DNA from: Caldifarciminota bacterium
Lineage (GTDB): Bacteria > Hydrothermota > UBA3072 > WFRC01
Direction of reading: 5' to 3'
DNA: 11,394 nt
NCBI GenBank assembly: GCA_015486685.1
Contig: WFRC01000177.1
Location: 1 to 11,394, forward strand
This document shows, one piece after another, positions 1 through 6,083 of the stretch. The stretch's first letter is position 1; each line of letters starts with the position of its first letter. The position numbers and the translations under genes are program-made. The notes below the pieces were generated by a model that saw only the letters and a program-made list of their open reading frames with translations, was not told the origin of the DNA and searched no databases.

Positions 1-23
1 GTGAAAAACGAAAGAGAAAAGAA

Positions 24-51
24 CGTGAAGCGTGAGGCGTAAAGCGTGAGG
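24..51 (+). repeat. Heptad tandem array, CGTRARR family, four units
   Basis: Four consecutive 7-base units start at 24, 31, 38 and 45. Each begins CGT and continues with purines, for example CGTGAAG then CGTGAGG. The units are not identical, but the period is exact with no insertion. The same family recurs in the same orientation at 11350-11377 and in reverse orientation at 101-137, 367-393 and 11211-11231. Confidence 0.8.
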
Positions 52-63
52 AGATAGAAGATA

Positions 64-84
64 TTGGATGTTAGATGTTGGATA
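64..84 (+). repeat. Heptad tandem array, TTGGATG family, three units
   Basis: Three 7-base units start at 64, 71 and 78 (TTGGATG, then TTAGATG, then a variant ending in A). The base composition differs from the CGT family but the period is the same. Confidence 0.65.
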
Positions 85-100
85 AAATAAGCGTTGTTTT

Positions 101-137
101 ACGATTAACGAATTACGATTTACGCTTAACGATATAC
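101..137 (-). repeat. Heptad tandem array, CGT family in reverse orientation
   Basis: Five units of 7 bases start at 101, 108, 115, 122 and 129. Each begins ACG on the plus strand (ACGATTA, ACGAATT and so on). Read on the minus strand they become CGT-headed units such as CGTTAAG and CGTAAAT, so this is an inverted, more AT-rich member of the family at 24-51. Confidence 0.75.
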
Positions 138-153
138 TTTTGCATTATTTTCG

Positions 154-188
154 GCGGAAAGCGGTTAGCGGTAGGCGGTTAGCGTTTT
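154..188 (+). repeat. Heptad tandem array, GCGGTTA family, five units
   Basis: Units start at 154, 161, 168, 175 and 182. All begin GCG and four begin GCGG. The second and fourth units are identical (GCGGTTA). The period is exactly 7 with no gaps. Confidence 0.75.
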
Positions 189-228
189 TACTTCTCAGTT
201 CTTAGTTCTCACTTCCGCATTCCGCATT
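187..228 (-). repeat. Heptad tandem array, AAGTGAG / AATGCGG family (minus strand)
   Basis: Six 7-base units start at 187, 194, 201, 208, 215 and 222. On the minus strand they read AATGCGG twice, then AAGTGAG, AACTAAG-like and AAGTAAA-like units. An AATGCGG unit followed by an AAGTATT unit recurs at 11335-11348, next to a CGT-family array, so the two families travel together. Confidence 0.7.
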
Positions 229-231
229 ATT

Positions 232-245
232 AGAGGCTTGCCTCT
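232..245. repeat. Perfect 6-base inverted repeat
   Basis: The arm AGAGGC at 232-237 and its complement GCCTCT at 240-245 are separated by two bases. It is the first of four palindromes in a row (232-355). The loop is too tight for a good RNA hairpin, so it is more likely a DNA palindrome. No U-tract follows it. Confidence 0.6.
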
Positions 246-267
246 GCGTTGTTAAAGGAAAAGAGAG

Positions 268-288
268 ATGCTGAAACGAGTTCAGCAT
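268..288. repeat. Palindromic dispersed repeat (GTTCAGCAT type)
   Basis: An 8-base arm at 268-275 (ATGCTGAA) pairs perfectly with TTCAGCAT at 281-288 around a 5-base loop. Together with its flanks GAG and GACA it resembles the intergenic palindromes of the form GAGATCCTGAA...TTCAGGATGACA that are common in many bacterial genomes. That resemblance is from memory and was not searched. Confidence 0.65.
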
Positions 289-289
289 G

Positions 290-320
290 ACAGGACAAAG
301 GTGGTATCCACCCATCCTGT
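290..320. repeat. Two-part hairpin between palindromic repeats
   Basis: The outer arms are ACAGGA at 290-295 and TCCTGT at 315-320. The inner arms are GGTGG at 300-304 and CCACC at 308-312 around a 3-base loop. It starts right after the palindrome at 268-288 and ends just before the next one, so the three may form one composite element. Confidence 0.6.
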
Positions 321-357
321 GAGATTGCCACGCCTGCTTGCAGCAGGCTCGCAATGA
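321..357. repeat. Palindromic dispersed repeat (GTCATTGCGAG type)
   Basis: The inner stem is GCCTGCT at 332-338 with AGCAGGC at 342-348 around a 3-base loop. The outer stem is ATTGC at 324-328 with GCAAT at 351-355, with a small internal loop between the two. It reads as a member of the common intergenic family with ends GAGATTGC and GCAATGAC. The last bases of the window (11380-11394) are the start of an inverted copy. Confidence 0.7.
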
Positions 358-366
358 CAAATTCAA

Positions 367-393
367 CACGAGTCACGGTCACGTTTCACGTTC
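367..393 (-). repeat. Heptad array, CGTGA family in reverse orientation, one unit shortened
   Basis: On the plus strand the units begin CACG at 367, 374, 380 and 387. The second unit is 6 bases long, the other three are 7. On the minus strand they read as CGTGA-type units, the same family as 24-51. A further 7-base echo (CTTTCGC, then ATTTCGC) lies at 409-422. Confidence 0.6.
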
Positions 394-432
394 GTTGTTA
401 TTTCATTACTTTCGCATTTCGCCATTTTTTAG

Positions 433-460
433 TTGAAAAAACATTTTTTCTGTTTATTAT
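433..460 (+). promoter_or_regulatory. Possible sigma-70-type promoter for plsC, leaderless
   Basis: TTGAAA at 433-438 and TATTAT at 455-460 are separated by 16 bases. This matches the -10 hexamer and spacing of the better promoter upstream of rplM. Transcription would start about at the A of the ATG at 467, which would explain why no Shine-Dalgarno sequence is visible there. The region is very AT-rich, so a chance match is possible. Confidence 0.35.
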
Positions 461-466
461 TTTGCT

Positions 467-1093
467 ATGAAAAAGGGTTCAATCTATTCGTTATTATGGA
501 ATATTGTAAGAATGTGGGCAAAATTATATCTCAATCTTGAGGTAATTGGTGCAGAGAATATTCCTGAGAAGGGTGGCGTGATACTTGCTCCGAATCACCC
601 AAGTGATTTAGATTCCTTTATACTCGGTGTATCGATAAATAGACAATTGAATACAATGGGGAAGGCGGAACTATTTAAAAAACCCATTATTGGAAGATTT
701 TTCAGGATGCTTGGGGCATTTCCTGTAAATAGAGGAGCAATTGATTCGGAAGCGATTAAAACAGCAGTAGAAAGGCTAAGAAAGGGTAATGTTATAGATA
801 TATATCCTGAGGGTACTGTTAGTCTGGATGGTTCACTTCAACTTCCGAAATATGGAATAGGGCTTATAACATTGATATCACATTCTCCGGTTGTTCCTGT
901 GGCTATTAAAGGACTCTGTAAAGTTTATCCGAAGGGGTCAAGATTTCCCAGAGCACACAAGGTTAAAATTATATTTGGTAAACCTATATATTTTGAAGAA
1001 TATTATGCAAATCCACTTAATAAAAAAAACAGAATCCTTGTAACAGAAGAAATTATGAAGGAAATAAAAAGATTGTTGGAAACTTATAATTGA
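467..1093 (+). CDS. plsC: 1-acyl-sn-glycerol-3-phosphate acyltransferase (PlsC family)
   Basis: Membrane-associated acyltransferase of 208 residues. It is expected to transfer an acyl chain to the sn-2 position of lysophosphatidic acid, giving phosphatidic acid, the substrate of CdsA encoded on the other strand. The HX4D catalytic motif is NHPSDLD at 43-49 (H44, D49). The second block, GAFPVNR, ends at R89. The substrate-binding EGT motif is YPEGTVS at 113-119, with V where R is usual. The last block is VPVAIKG at 143-149. The length is typical of the compact form of the family. An N-terminal stretch with hydrophobic and basic residues probably sits on the membrane. The ATG at 467 lacks an upstream Shine-Dalgarno, but a later start would cut into the N-terminal region. 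The gene is alone on the plus strand and converges on the lipoprotein gene, 41 bases away. The exact acyl acceptor cannot be told from the sequence. Confidence 0.9.
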   Translation: MKKGSIYSLLWNIVRMWAKLYLNLEVIGAENIPEKGGVILAPNHPSDLDSFILGVSINRQLNTMGKAELFKKPIIGRFFRMLGAFPVNRGAIDSEAIKTAVERLRKGNVIDIYPEGTVSLDGSLQLPKYGIGLITLISHSPVVPVAIKGLCKVYPKGSRFPRAHKVKIIFGKPIYFEEYYANPLNKKNRILVTEEIMKEIKRLLETYN

Positions 1094-1134
1094 TTATCCC
1101 GAATTTCAGGTTGCACTGTCTAAAATTTGTATCT

Positions 1135-2352
1135 TCATTTATAAACCACCCTATTATATATTTTCACCTCATCTATAATACCAGCGGTAAACCATCTATA
1201 CGGATTCTCCCCACATCCTATTAATAAATCTTTACCATCTGGTAATATTGTTGGAACTCCATCGGGAGATTTATATATCTCTGTGCCATTTACATAGATT
1301 TTTGCTGTATCTCCTCCTTCTACCGTCATAACATAGTGGTACCAGGTATTAAGATTAAAGGTATATGTAGTATCCATCTGGTCTGGAGTCCCACTGCCAG
1401 GGTCATAAAAAGGATGCATCTCGGGATTTACCATTATTCTGTAAGCAATATTTCCGGATGCATCGTTGACAGAAACAATACCATCATATGTTGAATGGTC
1501 AGTTAAATAAAACCATGCCTCTATCGTCATTTCATTTGTTTGAGAAAAATTAAATCCTGAAACCGATGGATTTCTCACATAATCATCTACTCCATCAAAT
1601 GATAATGCTTTACCTGAAATTCCATCACACCATAAAGCACCATAGATGGTGCTGTTGTTTCTATAACCAGAACTATCATAGGCAATGCTTCCTGAATCCA
1701 CACTGAACGGATAGTAAAGCACATTTGAATACCTCGCTGAAACAACCTTAAATTTTACAACTTCTGACCAATTACTCCATACCCCTGAGCTATTTTTTCC
1801 TCTGAATTTCCAATAATAGGTTGTATTTAATAATAGTGGATAAGAGGGGGTATATGATGTATTTAAGGTAGAATCGTCAATTATAGGTGATGTAAAAGCA
1901 GAATCCATATCTGCCTGTATGTGGTAAGAGACAGCATTACACATACTCTGCCATAAAAATGTGGGGGTAGAATCAGGAACTACCGAATTGTTAGATGGAA
2001 ACACAGGGGTAGCATAAGACACCTGTGCAGTAATCTCTTTTACTGATATATTCCAGTGTATATCTGTTGCCCGAACTTTAAGAATGCAATTATTATCCGA
2101 TATTAATGCGAGTGCATATTTCAATGTATCTTTTCTGGATGTCTTTACTAAATTGTCATTGATATATAAATTGATTTTGGAAATACCTTCATTGTCAGTG
2201 GCAACTACAACAATTGTATCTCCATTCCAGATACAACTTCCTTCTTCTGGATAGATAAAGTGAATGGTGGGGGGCGTATTGTCAAATATACAGGAGGTAA
2301 TAACAAGTAAAACCAGCAATAAAATTGAATATTTCAATATATTTTTCATCAT
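1135..2352 (-). CDS. LamG-domain surface lipoprotein with Ig-like and fibronectin-like domains
   Basis: Predicted lipoprotein of 405 residues. A hydrophobic signal peptide ends in the lipobox ITSC with the acylated cysteine at C21. Next come a bacterial Ig-like region (about 27-112, with a TDNEGISKINLYIND strand pattern), a fibronectin-type-III-like region (about 114-205, with the TYYWKFRGKNSSGVWSNWS core) and a LamG/jelly-roll domain (about 211-402). Landmarks of the last are SFDGVDDYV, MTIEAWFYL, KIYVNG and the closing IDEVKIYNR. The protein ends right after this domain, so it has no C-terminal sorting signal. LamG domains often bind carbohydrate or mediate adhesion; the ligand here is unknown. 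There are two adjacent ATGs (2352 and 2349), and AGGAG at 2358-2362 suits either one. It lies 53 bases behind the flippase and may be read from the same operon. It is the least conserved gene of the window. Confidence 0.85.
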   Translation of the reverse strand: MMKNILKYSILLLVLLVITSCIFDNTPPTIHFIYPEEGSCIWNGDTIVVVATDNEGISKINLYINDNLVKTSRKDTLKYALALISDNNCILKVRATDIHWNISVKEITAQVSYATPVFPSNNSVVPDSTPTFLWQSMCNAVSYHIQADMDSAFTSPIIDDSTLNTSYTPSYPLLLNTTYYWKFRGKNSSGVWSNWSEVVKFKVVSARYSNVLYYPFSVDSGSIAYDSSGYRNNSTIYGALWCDGISGKALSFDGVDDYVRNPSVSGFNFSQTNEMTIEAWFYLTDHSTYDGIVSVNDASGNIAYRIMVNPEMHPFYDPGSGTPDQMDTTYTFNLNTWYHYVMTVEGGDTAKIYVNGTEIYKSPDGVPTILPDGKDLLIGCGENPYRWFTAGIIDEVKIYNRVVYK

Positions 2353-2357
2353 AATTA

Positions 2358-2391
2358 CTCCTTTTTATTTTTTAAAATAAAAATAAAAAGG
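2358..2391 (-). promoter_or_regulatory. AT-rich inverted repeat covering the lipoprotein Shine-Dalgarno
   Basis: A perfect 13-base inverted repeat has arms at 2360-2372 and 2379-2391 and a 6-base loop. The arms are A/T except for two terminal G-C pairs. In the minus-strand transcript, the 3' arm includes part of the AGGAG ribosome-binding site (2358-2362) of the LamG gene. It could modulate access to the start. It is not a classic terminator for the flippase: the stem is almost all A-U and no U-tract follows it in that direction. Confidence 0.4.
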
Positions 2392-2405
2392 ATTTTTGCA
2401 AGTGT

Positions 2406-3662
2406 TTATTTTTGCCGAAAATAATAATCCCTGACCTTTTTCCATAATATTACATTATAGGAAAATAATGCAATATTAAATGCTATTTCAACCCTTAGAA
2501 GAGGAGATACTTTAATGAAAAATAGTAAAATAATGAGAAAAATATTTACACCAAGAAGATAAAAAAGGTTTTCTCTGACGATTCCTTTTCCTACAAATAT
2601 TCTATTTGCAAGCTTTGCAGTAAGATAAAGGGACATAATCAGTGTGATGAGAGTAGCGTTTAACCGTGAAATCACAAACTTATTACCATAAATTAGTCTA
2701 ATAATCTCAGGTCCCCATAAAGCAAATATAAGAATCATTCCACCTACTAATGGGAATACATAAATAATTCCTTTTTTAACATAACTCCGTCCAAGCTCCA
2801 GGTTTTTCTCACCTTCTGCAAGTGCGATATGGGGCATCAACACAGTGAATACAGCAAGCAGTAAAGTTTTGCTTGAACTTACAAGAGAAAACATAGAAGA
2901 AAATATTCCAACAAGTTTATTACCCATATCCCCACCAAATAATTTTATAAAGATGGGCGGGGCTCTTAAAATAAATACATCTAAAAAATTTAGCACTGTG
3001 GCTATAACTAAAAATTTGTAAAACATTCTCTTATCCAGTGGAGAAAAGCGTATTTTTCCTATTCTTAATATAAAAACACCTGATAATATTAGTCCCAAAA
3101 AGAGAGAGAATGTAATAGAGTATATTCCAGCAAATACTTCCTTTTTCCCTGTAAAATGCACAAATAATATAAAGATTAAAAACATCAAAATATAAACAGA
3201 AGAGTTTGCTACAGCAACACCAGAGAATTCTCTTAATCCTTCCATAATAGAATATGCATAAGAGGTAAGAAGAGGAAGCAAAAATGCAGTAATGGTAAAT
3301 ATATATATAATTTTCAGGTTTCCATCAAAAAATTTTAATGCAAAATATTTTCTCCCTATAAATATTATTAAAAATACAGTGATATACATTATCAAAAAAA
3401 ATATAAAACCTTCTCTTAATATGCTGCCAATACCCTTTTTTTCTGATTTATATGCAGATATATATCGAACCATCCCATCAAGCATACCCATACCCATTAA
3501 TGTTGAAAATGCCAAAAGTAATGCATAGAACACATTTAGAATGCCATATTTTTCAGGGCCTAATATCCTTGCGGCGGAGATATTAAATACAAGTAAAAAA
3601 ATTCCACTTACTATTTGTCCTGTAAGTGAGTATGCTACACCTTTTTTCATTCCCTGAGGCAT
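2406..3662 (-). CDS. Polysaccharide (lipid-linked oligosaccharide) flippase, Wzx/MurJ-like
   Basis: Integral membrane protein of 418 residues with about a dozen hydrophobic segments. The N-terminal pattern ARILGPEKYG at 31-40, following a first membrane segment that starts near residue 14, is typical of the polysaccharide-synthesis/Wzx branch of the MOP exporter superfamily. Its expected role is to move undecaprenyl-diphosphate-linked oligosaccharides across the inner membrane. MurJ-like or teichoic-type substrates cannot be excluded. It is slightly shorter than 14-helix members. The start is 2 bases after the rseP stop. The ATG at 3662 has a weak GGGA upstream inside the end of rseP. A second ATG at 3650 (residue 5) has an AGGGA touching it with no spacer, so the first is preferred. 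Its place behind UppS, maker of the lipid carrier, fits an envelope-glycan role. No glycosyltransferases lie nearby to reveal the glycan. Confidence 0.85.
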   Translation of the reverse strand: MPQGMKKGVAYSLTGQIVSGIFLLVFNISAARILGPEKYGILNVFYALLLAFSTLMGMGMLDGMVRYISAYKSEKKGIGSILREGFIFFLIMYITVFLIIFIGRKYFALKFFDGNLKIIYIFTITAFLLPLLTSYAYSIMEGLREFSGVAVANSSVYILMFLIFILFVHFTGKKEVFAGIYSITFSLFLGLILSGVFILRIGKIRFSPLDKRMFYKFLVIATVLNFLDVFILRAPPIFIKLFGGDMGNKLVGIFSSMFSLVSSSKTLLLAVFTVLMPHIALAEGEKNLELGRSYVKKGIIYVFPLVGGMILIFALWGPEIIRLIYGNKFVISRLNATLITLIMSLYLTAKLANRIFVGKGIVRENLFYLLGVNIFLIILLFFIKVSPLLRVEIAFNIALFSYNVILWKKVRDYYFRQK

Positions 3663-3664
3663 AT

Positions 3665-4963
3665 CTATTTCCCGAAAAACCTGCCTATGAATTTTCCTCC
3701 AAACCTTACTGTATCATTATAAAATACCAGTATTATAAGAAGCATAATGATAACAAATCCAATTTGTTCGATAATTTCCATAGCTTTTTTGTTGGGCTTC
3801 TTTTTCGTAATCATTTCAACCAGAGAAAGTAAGGCATGCGCACCATCCAGAGGAGGAAGAGGAATAAGATTTACAATAAAAAGATTTATAGAGATAATGG
3901 CAAAAAAGGCAAAGAGGTTTTTCCATCCAAATTCAAGGCTTTTTCCTGTAAGATAAACAATCGCAACAGGTCCACCTAATTCTTTTGCGGAAACCTTTCT
4001 TTTTATAATAAGTCCAAGGTTATAAAGCATCTGATATGTAGAAAATATAGCCCTTTTTCCCCCTTCTATAAATGAAAGATACAAAGGTATCCTTTTTGTT
4101 TTGCTATAGGATACAATACCCAGGATACCAATAGAAATAATAGAATCATTTTTAATAGATTGAGCCTTTTTGGGCACGATATTTCCTGAAAACATCTTGC
4201 CATTGTGTTTCCACTGGATAGACAATCTTTTTCCTGGTGAATTTGCTACAATATTTTTCATATCCTCCCATTCATCTATCTTTTTCCCATTTATCATTAG
4301 TATTCTATCACCGTTTTTTAAACCCAACGAATCAGCAGGAGAATGTTTTTCCACCTGACCTACAATGGGAGGGAAAAATGGTAAAATGCCCAGGCCCTTT
4401 TTTATCCTTGGAATATGCACATCTAATTTTTTATTTTCTCTAATGAGAGCAACCTCTACATTTCCTTTCCCAATTAAATTCTCAATATCATAGAAGTCTT
4501 TAACCTTTTTGCCATTAACAGAAATAATGGAATCGCCTTTTTCTATCCCTGATTTTTCTGCTGTACTTGCTTTTTCTATACCTCCGACCTTTGTAAAAGG
4601 TGGGACCTCTACCCCTGTAAATATAATCATCATCCAGAAGATAAGGAATCCCAGAATAAAATTGGAGATAGGTCCTGCAAGAACGACTCCAAGTCTTATT
4701 AATGGTGATTTTGAGTAAAACGCATTTTCTTCTTCTGTATATTCACCCGGTTCCATCCCTTTTAATTTTACATAACCGCCAAATGGAATAGCAGAGATTC
4801 TGTATTCAGTCTCTCCTCTTTTGAACGAGAATATTTTTGGTCCGAATCCAATAGAAAATATAGGTGCGGAAATCTTTGAAACCTTGGCGACAATAAAATG
4901 TCCTCCTTCGTGAACAACAACGAGTATACCCAATAATATTACAGCAACAATAAAGGCAATCAT
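3665..4963 (-). CDS. rseP: RseP-type site-2 intramembrane zinc protease
   Basis: Membrane metalloprotease of 432 residues that cuts transmembrane segments of substrates such as anti-sigma factors or remnant signal peptides. The zinc site HEGGH is at 18-22 (H18, E19, H22) in the first membrane helix. The third ligand is D373 in the LDG motif (NLIPLPPLDG). GFGP at 39-42, FGGYVKLKG at 61-69 and the ELGGPVAI stretch at 328-335 are family signatures. Two PDZ domains lie about 125-185 and 200-265 on the outer side of the membrane, as in E. coli RseP; single-PDZ homologues are common elsewhere. A strong GGAGGGAG sits just before the ATG, inside the last codons of dxr, one base from its stop. In proteobacteria rseP also follows dxr and is usually followed by bamA; here a flippase follows. 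The substrate is not identifiable. Confidence 0.95.
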   Translation of the reverse strand: MIAFIVAVILLGILVVVHEGGHFIVAKVSKISAPIFSIGFGPKIFSFKRGETEYRISAIPFGGYVKLKGMEPGEYTEEENAFYSKSPLIRLGVVLAGPISNFILGFLIFWMMIIFTGVEVPPFTKVGGIEKASTAEKSGIEKGDSIISVNGKKVKDFYDIENLIGKGNVEVALIRENKKLDVHIPRIKKGLGILPFFPPIVGQVEKHSPADSLGLKNGDRILMINGKKIDEWEDMKNIVANSPGKRLSIQWKHNGKMFSGNIVPKKAQSIKNDSIISIGILGIVSYSKTKRIPLYLSFIEGGKRAIFSTYQMLYNLGLIIKRKVSAKELGGPVAIVYLTGKSLEFGWKNLFAFFAIISINLFIVNLIPLPPLDGAHALLSLVEMITKKKPNKKAMEIIEQIGFVIIMLLIILVFYNDTVRFGGKFIGRFFGK

Positions 4964-4964
4964 A

Positions 4965-6083
4965 TTACTCCCTCCTCTTGATTTCCTCTTCTACCCATTT
5001 TTCTGCTTCCTGGATATCGGAAATGGATGGTTCTTTTACATAGGGTGCTTTTTCAACTACTTTAATCACTGTCTTCTGAATATCTAAAAATGAAGATTTT
5101 CCCTCTAAAAATTTATTTACCATTATTTCATCTGCCTTTGCAAGTATTGCAGGAAGGTTGCCATCCTTTTCTATAACCTTATAGGCGAGTTTTAAGAGTG
5201 GAAATTTTTCAAAATCGGGCGTAAAAAATTCGAGTTTTTCTATTTCTGTAAAATCAAGTGGTTTTAACAAAGAAACTTTTCTTTTAGGATATGTTAACGC
5301 AAATTGGATAGGCAATTTCATATCAGGATATGAAAGTTGTGCAAAGACGCTTGTATCAATCATTTCTATCATTGAATGTATTATTGACTGTGGGTGAATT
5401 ACAACTTCTATTTTTTCAGGGGGAATACGAAAGAGTCTTACTGCTTCTATTACTTCAAATCCTTTATTCATCAGAGTTGCTGAGTCCACAGTAATCTTTT
5501 TACCCATATCCCATGTGGGATGTGCAAGAGTTTCATCCAGAGTTATTTTGGAAAGGTCATTTCTATCCCTGAATGGTCCGCCCGATGCAGTAAGAATAAT
5601 TCCTCTCACTTCATTTATATTTTTCCCTTCCAAACATTGAAATACTGCAGAATGTTCACTGTCCACAGGAATAATTTTTCTTTCAGGAATTTCTCGATTT
5701 AAGATGCCTCCGTAAGCGACAAGAGATTCTTTGTTCGCAAGTGCAACAGTTTTTTTGTTCTTTAACGCATTATATAGTGGAAAGAATGCAGAAGCCCCAG
5801 CAGAAGAAATTACAACCTTATCTACACAAGGAAGCGTAGCAATCTCATTTAATCCTTCTATACCGCATAATACCTTTTTGTTGGTGATACTTTTTAATTC
5901 TGAACAAAGTTCAGGGAATGCAGTGCATACAATTGGCACTCCAAATGTTTCTGCCTGTTCCTGTAAGAGTGTTAAATTTCTTCCACCGGCAATTGCTTCA
6001 ATTTCAATGTTTCTAAGGTGCTCTACAACTTTCAGGGTATTTTTTCCTATGGAACCTGTTGAACCTATTATCGAAATTTTCAT
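4965..6083 (-). CDS. dxr: 1-deoxy-D-xylulose-5-phosphate reductoisomerase
   Basis: This enzyme converts 1-deoxy-D-xylulose 5-phosphate to 2-C-methyl-D-erythritol 4-phosphate with NADPH, the committed step of the MEP isoprenoid pathway, in the cytosol. The NADPH-binding loop is GSTGSIG at 7-13, followed by ANKESLV at 116-122. Metal ligands are D141 and E143 in PVDSEHSA and E210 in NKGFEVIEA. TASGGPF (165-171), HPTWDMGKKITVDS (188-201) and HPQSIIHSMIE (230-240) complete the active site. The length of 372 is slightly below the usual 380-400. The C-terminal helix reads AKADEIMV (314-321) where NAANEVAV is common, a non-catalytic divergence. The start overlaps the cdsA stop by four bases (ATGA). 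Its product feeds the UppS reaction, so the pathway and its user are co-encoded. The Shine-Dalgarno is weak, which suggests coupling to cdsA translation. Confidence 0.97.
   Translation of the reverse strand: MKISIIGSTGSIGKNTLKVVEHLRNIEIEAIAGGRNLTLLQEQAETFGVPIVCTAFPELCSELKSITNKKVLCGIEGLNEIATLPCVDKVVISSAGASAFFPLYNALKNKKTVALANKESLVAYGGILNREIPERKIIPVDSEHSAVFQCLEGKNINEVRGIILTASGGPFRDRNDLSKITLDETLAHPTWDMGKKITVDSATLMNKGFEVIEAVRLFRIPPEKIEVVIHPQSIIHSMIEMIDTSVFAQLSYPDMKLPIQFALTYPKRKVSLLKPLDFTEIEKLEFFTPDFEKFPLLKLAYKVIEKDGNLPAILAKADEIMVNKFLEGKSSFLDIQKTVIKVVEKAPYVKEPSISDIQEAEKWVEEEIKRRE

Larger units (their letters stand above)
1..466. other. Gene-free, repeat-packed intergenic region
   Basis: No convincing coding frame lies in these 466 bases. 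Almost the whole stretch can be broken into short arrays with a 7-base period (24-51, 64-84, 101-137, 154-188, 187-228, 367-393, 409-422), with a cluster of palindromes between them (232-355). The last 35 bases carry a possible promoter for the acyltransferase gene. The left neighbour lies outside the window, so the full size of the region is unknown. Confidence 0.8.

Noticed and set aside
24..228. CRISPR array
   Set aside because: The repeats are 7 bases long, without spacers of constant length and without cas genes nearby.
1094..1134. Bidirectional terminator between plsC and the lipoprotein gene
   Set aside because: Only 41 bases separate the convergent genes and I could find no stem with a U-tract on either strand.
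2360..2396. Rho-independent terminator after the flippase gene
   Set aside because: In the transcript direction no U-run follows the stem, and the stem is almost entirely A-U. On the plus strand an ATTTTT follows, but no gene reads through there in that direction except possibly plsC far upstream.
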